Counted from the first letter of the stretch, positions 1 to 7,310 are shown. The stretch is 7,925 nucleotides of DNA from Planctomycetaceae bacterium (GCA_031283825.1 JAITAZ010000459.1:1-7925); one strand, 5' to 3'. The notes: a model not told the origin generated them from the letters alone. Translations and numbers: made by a program.

Positions 1-126
1 ACAAAGAAAACAAAAGGGATAAACCGACTTGAAATTTAGGATTAAAGACTCAAGCGATAAAACATATTTTCCACTGACTAATTACCATTCGACTAATTAC
101 AAAATTTCAACCAACCTACAATTAAA
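1..126. other. Leader region upstream of hemL
   Basis: No gene can be supported here. All three forward frames meet a stop within the first 40 bases, so the tail of an upstream gene could end here but cannot be identified. The region is AT-rich. It contains an exact 10-bp direct repeat (listed separately) and a TTACAA box at 97-102. A TTGAAA at 29-34 could be a -35 element, but no well-spaced -10 follows, so no promoter is called. The 20 bases before the hemL ATG have no Shine-Dalgarno-like purine run. Confidence 0.5.
76..100. repeat. Exact 10-bp direct repeat GACTAATTAC, two copies
   Basis: GACTAATTAC occurs at 76-85 and again at 91-100, 15 nt from start to start. The second copy ends 26 nt before the hemL start codon. 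Paired direct repeats close to a gene start may be a regulator binding site or part of the promoter, but nothing in the window identifies a regulator. Confidence 0.6.
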
Positions 127-1518
127 ATGTTAAACCACGAAAACAGTCATTTAATATTCAACGAGGCTAGAAATTTAATGCCCGGCGGCGTGAATAGTCC
201 AGCGCGAGCGTTTGGCGCAGTTGGAGGAGAGCCGATAGTTTTTGATCGCGGCGAAGGCGCGTATCTTTATGACGTTGACGGCAACCGATATCTCGACTAC
301 GTGCAATCGTGGGGACCAATGATACTCGGACACGCGCATCCTCAAGTTATTGCTGCGATACAATCGGCGTCGGTTAAAGGCACAAGTTTCGGCGCGCCTA
401 CGCAACTTGAGAATACGCTTGCAAAAATGATTATCGACACAATTCCGTCGATAAAGAAAATTCGATTTGTCAACTCCGGCACCGAAGCAACAATGAGCGC
501 GATTCGATTAGCTCGCGGATTTACTGGTCGCAAAAAAATTATAAAGTTTATCGGCAATTATCATGGACACGTCGATTCGCTTTTAATTGCGGCGGGCAGC
601 TCGGCGGCTACATTAGGCGTTCCGAACTCTCCTGGCGTTACGGAAGGAGTCGTGCAAGACACAATTCTGTTGCCGTATAATAATGTCGAAATGTTGAAAG
701 ATATTTTTCACCACACAGGTAAAGAAATTGCGGCAGTGATTGTAGAACCGGTCGCAGGCAACATAGGATGCGTTGTAGGAAACTCAAATTTTCTGTATGA
801 ATTGAGACATCTAACTCAAGAACACGGCGCGATTTTAATTTTCGACGAAGTAATGAGCGGATGGAGAGTAGGCAAAAGCGGCGCAGGAGGAAGATTCAGT
901 CTAACGCCGGATATTACGACGTTAGGAAAAGTAATCGGCGGAGGATTGCCGGTTGGCGCTTATGGAGGTCGCGCGGATATTATGGACAACGTTTTGCCTG
1001 CCGGTAAAGTATTTCAAGCTGGAACGTTAAGCGGGAATCCATTGGCGATGGCGGCAGGAATCGCAACATTGAAAATATTAAACGAAACCGACCCATTCGC
1101 GTTAATCGAAAGAAAAGCGGCAACGTTAGCGGAAGGTCTAGAAGACGCGGCGAGAGAGGCAAAGATTCCGGTAATGGTCGAGCAAATTGGTTCGATGATG
1201 ACTTTATTCTTCTTGACGGAGATCGATAAAAAAACAGATTTGTACAGAGTATCGGGAACAACTTTTAACGGCGGAATTGTTGAACGTTCAACGGCAACGA
1301 GTACAACTGGCGGATGTTTTTCGAGTAAAATTACAGATTGGGAATCCGCGTCGAGATGTAACACAAAACGATACGCAGACTTTTTTTGGAATATGTTAGA
1401 GCGAGGATTTTATTTTCCGTGTAGTCAATTTGAATCGTTTTTTATGTCAACGGCGATTACGGAAAAGGAAATAAATCAAACAATATCCGCCGCCGCAGAA
1501 GTTTTTAAATTGCTTTGA
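127..1518 (+). CDS. hemL: Glutamate-1-semialdehyde 2,1-aminomutase with an in-frame insertion
   Basis: This PLP enzyme of the class-III aminotransferase fold converts glutamate-1-semialdehyde to 5-aminolevulinate, the last step of the C5 route to tetrapyrroles, in the cytoplasm. The N-terminal PGGVNSPARAF (residues 19-29) is diagnostic and fixes the start. FVNSGTEAT (114-122) and the YHGH segment (145-148) belong to the cofactor pocket, D240 in LIFDEV should contact the PLP ring nitrogen, and K268 in TLGKVIGGG is the expected Schiff-base lysine. FQAGTLSGNP follows at 296-305. The C-terminal small domain ends normally with PCSQFES and TEKEINQTI. At 463 residues it is longer than the usual 425-435. 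The excess lies at about residues 363-400, a Ser/Thr/Gly-rich stretch between MTLFF and ITDWESAS, where relatives have only a few residues. No Shine-Dalgarno sequence precedes the ATG. No other haem gene is nearby. Identity is secure; activity with the insertion is likely but unproven. Confidence 0.96.
   Translation: MLNHENSHLIFNEARNLMPGGVNSPARAFGAVGGEPIVFDRGEGAYLYDVDGNRYLDYVQSWGPMILGHAHPQVIAAIQSASVKGTSFGAPTQLENTLAKMIIDTIPSIKKIRFVNSGTEATMSAIRLARGFTGRKKIIKFIGNYHGHVDSLLIAAGSSAATLGVPNSPGVTEGVVQDTILLPYNNVEMLKDIFHHTGKEIAAVIVEPVAGNIGCVVGNSNFLYELRHLTQEHGAILIFDEVMSGWRVGKSGAGGRFSLTPDITTLGKVIGGGLPVGAYGGRADIMDNVLPAGKVFQAGTLSGNPLAMAAGIATLKILNETDPFALIERKAATLAEGLEDAAREAKIPVMVEQIGSMMTLFFLTEIDKKTDLYRVSGTTFNGGIVERSTATSTTGGCFSSKITDWESASRCNTKRYADFFWNMLERGFYFPCSQFESFFMSTAITEKEINQTISAAAEVFKLL
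1213..1326. other. In-frame insertion segment inside hemL
   Basis: This segment encodes about residues 363-400 of HemL and has no counterpart in the family as I know it. At its heart is the perfect 14-bp palindrome GTTGAACGTTCAAC at 1279-1292. The sequence ACAACT followed by GGCGGA occurs on both sides, at 1258-1275 (with six bases between the two parts) and at 1303-1314 (with none). Reading frame and C-terminal homology are intact on both sides. Borders are approximate because no alignment could be run. It may be a lineage-specific loop or a small palindromic element that entered the gene in frame. Confidence 0.55.
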
Positions 1519-1537
1519 GAATCGCAATTAGTTGGTA

Positions 1538-1574
1538 GATCAGGTCGCCTACCTGATCGGTGATCAACCTGATC
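1538..1574. repeat. Palindromic element with three GATCAGGT units downstream of hemL
   Basis: GATCAGGT (1538-1545) and its exact reverse complement ACCTGATC (1551-1558) form an 8-bp stem around a 5-nt loop. A second ACCTGATC lies at 1567-1574, so the left arm could pair with either copy. It begins 20 nt after the hemL stop. The stem could slow or stop transcription, but no T-run follows it, so a classical intrinsic terminator is not supported. The three-unit build looks more like a dispersed intergenic repeat or a two-state hairpin. Confidence 0.65.
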
Positions 1575-1594
1575 AATAAAAGCCTACGGAATAG

Positions 1595-1729
1595 TTACAA
1601 TATTTAAAACCGTGAACGCTTACAAAAAAACAATATCGCATACTATCGTACCAATACTGCGTAACATGAGTTATAAACTATTCCGCTGATATATTACTTT
1701 TCTTGTTCCTTACAATTCCGCTTACAATT
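1595..1729. repeat. TTACAA boxes, including tandem CTTACAATT, upstream of sbcC
   Basis: TTACAA occurs four times in this spacer, at 1595-1600, 1620-1625, 1710-1715 and 1722-1727. The last two belong to an exact 9-bp direct repeat CTTACAATT at 1709-1717 and 1721-1729, 12 nt apart. The nearer copy ends 18 nt before the sbcC start, where a Shine-Dalgarno sequence would be expected and is missing. The boxes may be regulatory, or simply AT-rich simple sequence. Confidence 0.4.
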
Positions 1730-1747
1730 TATAACTCAATTCTCCAA

Positions 1748-4700
1748 ATGAAAATTAAAACAATCGTATTCCAAAATTTAAATTCACTCGTTGATACCTC
1801 CACAATCAACTTTCCCGATAACGGGATTTTTGCTATAGTTGGTCCAACCGGAGTCGGGAAGACTACTATTCTCGACGCGATCTGTCTCGCTCTTTACGGG
1901 AAAACGCCGCGTCTAAATAAAATCAGTAAGTCCTCCGACGATATTATGTCAAAAAATACAAAATTCTGCTTCGCCGAAGTCGAATTTGAAATCGACCATA
2001 ACGAAAAATATATCGCACGATGGGAACACGCAAAATCGAAAAATAAAACAAATAAAGAACCTACTCACAAACTCTATCACTGCTCAAATAATAACGAAAA
2101 AGAACTTCTAAACTACAAAAAAACAGACGTCGAAAAAAAAATTTCAGAAATTATCGGATTAAACTTTTCACAATTCACCCGCTCAATACTACTCGCACAA
2201 GGCGAATTCGCACAGTTCCTAAATAGCGCAGATAAAGAACGCGCCGATATACTCGAAAGAATTACTGGAACAGAAATCTATAAAAAAATTTCAATAAAAA
2301 TCTACGAAAAATTCAAAATCAAAGAATCAATCCTAAAAATTCAAAAAGAAAAAATTAACGAAATAAAAATTTTAGACCAAAACGAATTAACCTCCCTAAA
2401 CAACGAATTACAAAATCTCGACAACGAAATAAAATCTCTCTCGCAAAAACAAAATCTAATAATAAATATAATCGACCACAACAAAAAATTAAACGAAATT
2501 CAAAACGAGTCCGAAAATATTAAACGCGAAACCGAATCGCTCAATAACGCCGAATCAACGTTTCTACCAGAAGCGTCCAAACTCGCCGCCGCTCGAAACG
2601 CAAACGAAATCAATTATTCGTACAATAATTATATCACCCATAAAAATATACTCGACGAAATAATAAAAAAAATAACAGACGCACAAACAAATCTGCCAAT
2701 CGAACAAAATAAATTAGACGAATTCAACCAAAACGCCGATAACGCCAATAATAACTACAACGAAATAAAAACTCTTCACGAATCAAATAAAAAAATCGCC
2801 AATAACGCCCGCTCGCTCGACCAAAAAATTTCAGACCTAAACGCAAATATAAAAAATCTCGAAAATAATAAAAAAGAAAAAACGCAAGGAATCAAAACTC
2901 TCGAAAAAGAATTACATAAATTCTCTCAACAACTCGCAGAAATTCTACAAGATCAAACCGCCGATTCCCTACAACAAAAAATCAACGAAATCTCAATAAC
3001 TCTCGACAATACGCTAAACGGAAACGATATTTCAAATCTAAGCGATAAACGCGAATTATTAAGAGATTCCATAAAAAAACATGAACTATTTCTCGACTCA
3101 ATTCTTAAACTCGAATCAATTAACGCCGATCAAACCGAAATCGAAAATCAATTGCAATCTCTCAATAATTTTATCAAACAACAAGAAAATCTAATCGAAG
3201 AATCCGAAGAACAAAAAAATCTAATCGAAAAATATATTAACGAATTACGCGAAAAAAAACAACTTCACGCAATAATCGCAAGCCTCGATGAACACCGCTC
3301 TAAACTCGAAAACGGCAAACCTTGCCCTCTCTGCGGCTCAACCGAACACCCTTACGCTAACGGCGAAAACCCAAAACCTGAATCAGAAGAAATCCAAGAA
3401 ATCGAAATAAAAAATACAGAAAAAAAATTAAAAAATACAAACCAAAAAATAAAAAATCTATACGACGAACTCGCAAACAACAAAAGAAAAAAAGACTCGC
3501 TCGAAATTAAACAAAATAATAATATCGAATCAATCGCACAAATTAAAAATATCTTCAAAGTCGATAACATAAACGAAATTCCAACGAAAAATTCTATACA
3601 AACAGAAATCAAACTCGCACAAATCGCCGCCGACGAAATAAAAAATCAAATCGATAAAACCGAAAAACTAAATAACGAACAAAAAGAATTACGCGAAAAA
3701 CAACAAAACGCAAACGTAATAAATATCGAAATCCAACGAAATAATACCCTAATCAAAGAAAGAAAACTCGACCTCGAAACTCTCGAAAAAGAAATCAAAA
3801 TAATTAAAGACGAATTTAACCTGAAAAAAGATGAACGCATAAAAATCTTCGGCGAAAATAATCCAGACGAAAACGACAAAAAATTTGACGATATGCTCAA
3901 AAACGCTACAAAAAATCAAGAAGAAAAAAATAATATCGCACTGTCCCAAAAAAATAAAATTGAAAACCTAACCCATCAACTCGAAACCCTACTCAACGAT
4001 AAACAAAAACGCGAATCAGAAACAAATAACGCAAAAAAAATATTCGACGAACTCCGAACCGCAAAAGGATTCTACAACGAATCCGATTTCCTAAAAGCAA
4101 GACTCAAACCGGAAATCTTGAACGAATTAACGTCAAAAGAAAATAAATTCAAAGAAGACCGAATCCGACTAAATTCCCGTCGAGACGAAAATATCAAAAA
4201 ACTTAAACAACTACAAGAATCCGAAATCAGCCAATCAGATAATTTTCGTAACAAAAATGACGCCGATATCGAATCGCTGCAAAAAGAAAAAATCGAACTC
4301 GACGAAAAAATAAAATTCAACTCCGAACAAATCGGAGGATTAAAAGAAAAACTCAACTTAAACGAAATTCAAAACGACGACTATAAAATCAAACAAAAAG
4401 AATTCGAACAACTACAAAAAGAATATAACCTCTGGTTCAAATTAAACGAACTAATCGGCTCGTCCGACGGCGCAAAATATAACAAAATCGTACAAAAAAT
4501 GACCTTCCAATCACTGATAATCTACGCCAACGAACAACTCGCAAAAATTACAAATAGATACCGGTTGATACACATTCTCGCAAAAGATAAAGATAAAAAT
4601 AATGAGAACACAACCGGAAAAGAACTAATGTTCGACGTAATCGATAACTATCAAGGCGGCGTCATACGCACAATAAAAAATTTGTCCGGCGGAGAGATTT

Positions 4701-4975
4701 TTATAGTTAGCCTCTCGCTAGCGCTCGGTTTGTCGTCAATGTTAAGCGAAAGAAGCCGCGTCGACTCGCTGTTCCTCGACGAAGGCTTCGGAACGCTCGA
4801 CGAACAAACACTCGACGTCGTGTTAAGCTCGCTCGAAGGATTGCGCCAAGCCGGTAAACAAATCGGAATAATCTCGCACGTGCCAATGATCAGACAAAGA
4901 ATCGCATCGCAAATTCGCGTCCTGCCAAAAGGGAACGGAAGAAGCAAAATCGAAATCGCCCTTGAAGGACAATAA
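1748..4975 (+). CDS. sbcC: SbcC-type DNA repair ATPase (Rad50-like)
   Basis: SbcC is the ATPase of the SbcCD (Rad50-Mre11-like) complex that opens and trims DNA hairpins and blocked ends. With the start at 1748 the protein has 1075 residues, near the E. coli length. In order: N-terminal MKIKTIVFQNLNSL; Walker A GPTGVGKTT (32-40); Q-loop glutamine Q151 in LLAQGEFAQFL; a Lys/Glu/Asn-rich coiled-coil arm; zinc hook CPLC (C526, C529) almost exactly mid-protein; a second coiled-coil arm; signature LSGGE (979-983); Walker B LFLDEG with D1011 and E1012; D-loop GTLDEQ; and H1044 in ISHV. All catalytic parts are present. An in-frame ATG at 1703 would add 15 residues, but the family begins directly before KIKTIVFQNLNSL, so 1748 is preferred. 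The partner nuclease gene sbcD, normally adjacent, is not in this window. The gene strongly prefers CTC and CTA leucine codons, unlike hemL and the last gene. Confidence 0.96.
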   Translation: MKIKTIVFQNLNSLVDTSTINFPDNGIFAIVGPTGVGKTTILDAICLALYGKTPRLNKISKSSDDIMSKNTKFCFAEVEFEIDHNEKYIARWEHAKSKNKTNKEPTHKLYHCSNNNEKELLNYKKTDVEKKISEIIGLNFSQFTRSILLAQGEFAQFLNSADKERADILERITGTEIYKKISIKIYEKFKIKESILKIQKEKINEIKILDQNELTSLNNELQNLDNEIKSLSQKQNLIINIIDHNKKLNEIQNESENIKRETESLNNAESTFLPEASKLAAARNANEINYSYNNYITHKNILDEIIKKITDAQTNLPIEQNKLDEFNQNADNANNNYNEIKTLHESNKKIANNARSLDQKISDLNANIKNLENNKKEKTQGIKTLEKELHKFSQQLAEILQDQTADSLQQKINEISITLDNTLNGNDISNLSDKRELLRDSIKKHELFLDSILKLESINADQTEIENQLQSLNNFIKQQENLIEESEEQKNLIEKYINELREKKQLHAIIASLDEHRSKLENGKPCPLCGSTEHPYANGENPKPESEEIQEIEIKNTEKKLKNTNQKIKNLYDELANNKRKKDSLEIKQNNNIESIAQIKNIFKVDNINEIPTKNSIQTEIKLAQIAADEIKNQIDKTEKLNNEQKELREKQQNANVINIEIQRNNTLIKERKLDLETLEKEIKIIKDEFNLKKDERIKIFGENNPDENDKKFDDMLKNATKNQEEKNNIALSQKNKIENLTHQLETLLNDKQKRESETNNAKKIFDELRTAKGFYNESDFLKARLKPEILNELTSKENKFKEDRIRLNSRRDENIKKLKQLQESEISQSDNFRNKNDADIESLQKEKIELDEKIKFNSEQIGGLKEKLNLNEIQNDDYKIKQKEFEQLQKEYNLWFKLNELIGSSDGAKYNKIVQKMTFQSLIIYANEQLAKITNRYRLIHILAKDKDKNNENTTGKELMFDVIDNYQGGVIRTIKNLSGGEIFIVSLSLALGLSSMLSERSRVDSLFLDEGFGTLDEQTLDVVLSSLEGLRQAGKQIGIISHVPMIRQRIASQIRVLPKGNGRSKIEIALEGQ

Positions 4976-4989
4976 ATCGCGTATATAAT
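4962..4989 (+). promoter_or_regulatory. Possible sigma-70-type promoter at the end of sbcC
   Basis: TTGAAG (4962-4967, four of six consensus bases) is followed 16 nt later by a perfect TATAAT (4984-4989). The -35 overlaps the last codons of sbcC. It could serve the exported-protein gene, though the 5' leader would then be over 300 nt. In AT-rich DNA such matches arise easily, so this is tentative. Confidence 0.3.
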
Positions 4990-5160
4990 AGTCAAATTAA
5001 AATCGCACGCGAAAAATTATTTGCAACAAACCAAATGAAATTCCTACATCGAAAATAACGTTGAAAAAAAATAACGCGCGGTTGCCCCTTAAACTTTAAC
5101 TTTGGAACTATTCAGTTGCAATCTCGACGACACTTTTTAATAAAAAAATGAATAATCATT

Positions 5161-5209
5161 GAGACATAAGGCTCATAGATTCATAGAGACACAAGGCATT
5201 ACGTCTCTA
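5161..5209. repeat. GAGAC direct repeat with inverted-repeat arm
   Basis: GAGACATAAGGC (5161-5172) is repeated with one change as GAGACACAAGGC (5186-5197). The second copy begins a hairpin: TAGAGAC (5184-5190) pairs perfectly with GTCTCTA (5203-5209). Inside it, two A/C mismatches are followed by AA/TT pairs around a GGCA loop. The mismatches are what two G-to-A changes in a longer perfect stem would leave, so this looks like a degenerating copy of a palindromic intergenic repeat. Confidence 0.6.
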
Positions 5210-5235
5210 CCGTTGATTTGTTAAAAATCATAAAG

Positions 5236-5254
5236 TCGTTACTGGATCGTTACT
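5236..5254. repeat. Phased 8-bp direct repeat TCGTTACT
   Basis: TCGTTACT occurs exactly at 5236-5243 and 5247-5254, 11 nt from start to start, close to one helical turn. It lies about 60 nt before the next start codon. The spacing would suit a protein binding one DNA face, but no regulator is identified. Confidence 0.45.
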
Positions 5255-5315
5255 TAATATTAACCTTTAACATTTAATTTCAACTTTAAAAACATTAAAC
5301 CAAACACCAATTACA

Positions 5316-7310
5316 ATGTCAACAAATCAAATTTCCATCTTTTCGTTTTCGCGTCAATCGCGTAATAGAGATAACCGATTCCAAACGGAAAATTCAATCT
5401 CGGTCAATTGTAAAAATTGCAAATCGATTTATCGTTACGATAATTTTATATTATCGTTTCTTTTTTCGATTTTAATTTTATTTTTTGTAACGAATAAAAA
5501 TTCTGCCGTATTTGCGGCGGAAGAAGTCAATAAACTAGCTGTATCGGCGGCGCAATTGCAACTGCTCGAACAAGCAAATCAACTCGCCGAGAAAATTTCA
5601 GACCCCAGCGATAGAATAAGCAAACTCTTTGAATTGCTTTCGTTTAAATCTCAATTTGACGACAAACAACAAGCTCAAAAAACAATTCAATTGATTTTAA
5701 AACAAATTTCCGCATTGGAAGCCGGAGTCGTTAAAAATAACTTTTACGAATTACTTGCAATCGCTCAATCGAATATCGGCGATTTTAAACAAATTAACGT
5801 AACGTTAAATAATCTTCCTCAATCGATTGATAAAGCTCAGATACAATTCGATATTGCTGAAAAAATTATTTACGAACAAGAAGATAATAAATTGCCAATT
5901 CCTAATGAAGTTACCGACTTGTTGCGACTCGCGTACTCCGGCGCAGGAGTCGCTAAAGACGCCGGTTTAGAATCGCTCGCGGCAATGCAACTCGGACGAG
6001 TTCTCGCAAAATCAGGAAAAATCGATGAAGCAAACTCGTTTCTCGACGTCGCCCTAAAAAAATCCGACGAACTTGAAGAAGCCGAATCAAAAAATATAAA
6101 ACAGTCAATCTTGAGAGTTCTCGTACAAAATAAAAATTACAAAAAAGCTATGGACGAAATCGCAAAAACAAAACATCAAGAAACAAAAGATCTGTTTCTC
6201 GGTCTAGTCTTGCAAACGCTCGCGGAAAACGGACAAATCGACGAGGCGAAAAAACTTTTGCTCAACATCAAATCAAAAGACGTCAGAGATATGATCGCCG
6301 TAGGAATAAGCCGCGAAATCACAAAGAAAGGAACCGTCGCCGAATTGATCGAATTAGCAAATCTGACAAGCTCAGAAGAACGAAAAGAAATCTTCGTACA
6401 AAATACAATTTCATTTCTTCTCGAAAACAAACGCCCTGAAATCGCCGCTCAATTGATAGATCAATTTAAGTCGAAAACCGAATCCAGCGAGCGTTACAAT
6501 CTGATTCTAATCGCGAATCAAATCGACAATAAAAAATTCGATGAGGCAGAAAAAAAAATCTCCGCAATTACAGACCCGAATTATAAAATGCAAATGAGCC
6601 GATATTTGATCCTTTCGCGAATTAAAGCAAATGGTTTGAAATCGGTAGTCGGGAAAACGTCGCTGGATTATTACACCGCCGACGAAAAACAACAAATCGC
6701 AGTTCTAAACGCAGAGATAACTAAACTCGCAACGATAAAAGATAATTCCGAACGCGCAAAAGCCGGTTTCTCTCTGTTGCTAAAACATGTCGAAACGCTA
6801 AACCCAGACGGAATCCAAACGACAACGCAAATTTTTCTCAACGACGTCGATAAAATTGATAGCCCAATACAAATACTAGAATATCAGTACCACACGGCAC
6901 GACTCCATTTAGAACTCGGAAACTCCGAAGGCGTGCGCGACGCGCTTAATCGGTCTATTAAATATCTCGACGGAATAAAAGATTTGATGAAACTAAAAGA
7001 TTTAGTATTGATCGATCAGGGCGAAACGAATTCAACAAATAACGTCAACCCAAATACAAAACAACCCGCGCCGCCAAAAACGCCCGAAGTAAACGAAACA
7101 ATGATTCGCGAGAAACTCTTTTTGACTTACACGTCTATCTGCGCAATCTATATCGACATAGACGATATCGAAACCGCCGAAAAAATTTACGCAAAATCAA
7201 AACAATACCTCGCCGCAACAAACGACGATCCAATGAAACAATTCGACCAAACCGGAATCTTGAGCAAATTATTAGCACAAATCGACCGAGCTAAATTAAA
7301 TAAAAAATAA
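5316..7310 (+). CDS. Exported helical-repeat (TPR-like) protein of unknown function
   Basis: I do not recognise a named family. A 43-residue polar N-region with two cysteines (C32 and C35, a CxxC) precedes a hydrophobic core at about 44-58 (FILSFLFSILILFFV) and a plausible signal-peptidase site after A67 (VFA, then AEE). The mature part is almost entirely short helices. Several units resemble tetratricopeptide repeats, with a G-x-x-[DE]-EA-type turn: around 231-250 (GKIDEANSF), 303-318 (GQIDEAKKL), 403-418 (KKFDEAEKK), 532-551 and 613-632 (DIETAEKIY). A Pro/Asn/Thr-rich linker lies at about 570-595. No catalytic motif is visible. A scaffold or interaction role outside the cytoplasmic membrane is inferred from the fold only. 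If the hydrophobic segment is not cleaved, the protein would be membrane-anchored with the CxxC inside. The start is the only ATG before residue 224. The first 200 nt are T-rich, and the rest is A/C-rich like sbcC. No Shine-Dalgarno sequence is present. Confidence 0.85.
   Translation: MSTNQISIFSFSRQSRNRDNRFQTENSISVNCKNCKSIYRYDNFILSFLFSILILFFVTNKNSAVFAAEEVNKLAVSAAQLQLLEQANQLAEKISDPSDRISKLFELLSFKSQFDDKQQAQKTIQLILKQISALEAGVVKNNFYELLAIAQSNIGDFKQINVTLNNLPQSIDKAQIQFDIAEKIIYEQEDNKLPIPNEVTDLLRLAYSGAGVAKDAGLESLAAMQLGRVLAKSGKIDEANSFLDVALKKSDELEEAESKNIKQSILRVLVQNKNYKKAMDEIAKTKHQETKDLFLGLVLQTLAENGQIDEAKKLLLNIKSKDVRDMIAVGISREITKKGTVAELIELANLTSSEERKEIFVQNTISFLLENKRPEIAAQLIDQFKSKTESSERYNLILIANQIDNKKFDEAEKKISAITDPNYKMQMSRYLILSRIKANGLKSVVGKTSLDYYTADEKQQIAVLNAEITKLATIKDNSERAKAGFSLLLKHVETLNPDGIQTTTQIFLNDVDKIDSPIQILEYQYHTARLHLELGNSEGVRDALNRSIKYLDGIKDLMKLKDLVLIDQGETNSTNNVNPNTKQPAPPKTPEVNETMIREKLFLTYTSICAIYIDIDDIETAEKIYAKSKQYLAATNDDPMKQFDQTGILSKLLAQIDRAKLNKK

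Larger units (their letters stand above)
4976..5315. other. 340-nt spacer between sbcC and the exported-protein gene
   Basis: No protein-coding gene is supported; the only ATG-started frames are a few codons long. The spacer holds a possible promoter at its left end, a decayed GAGAC repeat and hairpin (5161-5209), a phased TCGTTACT direct repeat (5236-5254) and an AT-rich stretch rich in TTTAA up to the next start codon. No T-tailed terminator follows sbcC. I cannot assign an RNA family to any part of it. Confidence 0.5.

Noticed and set aside
1..39. Possible C-terminal tail of an upstream + strand gene (12 codons then TAG)
   Set aside because: All three frames end within 40 bases, so there is no way to choose between them or to recognise a family from a dozen residues.
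29..68. Promoter for hemL (TTGAAA at 29-34)
   Set aside because: The nearest -10-like sequences are too far (about 21 nt) or too weak to support a call.
1014..1364. A 116-codon minus-strand frame over the hemL insertion
   Set aside because: It lies entirely inside hemL, antisense to conserved codons, and resembles no known family. It only reflects the low stop density of the antisense frame.
127..1518. Frameshift or pseudogene in hemL, suspected from its excess length
   Set aside because: The frame is continuous and conserved residues resume normally after the insertion through to the C-terminus, so the gene looks intact.
1538..1574. A CRISPR array, from the three GATCAGGT units
   Set aside because: The units are only 8 bp, alternate in orientation and have unequal short spacers, and no cas gene is present.
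1703..1747. A 15-residue N-terminal extension of SbcC from the earlier ATG
   Set aside because: Family members start immediately before the KIKTIVFQNLNSL-like strand, and the extension overlaps the tandem CTTACAATT repeat, so the start at 1748 is preferred.
3352..4356. Several minus-strand frames rich in Phe, Ser and Ile within sbcC
   Set aside because: They are the antisense image of the Lys/Glu/Asn-rich coiled-coil codons and carry no motif.
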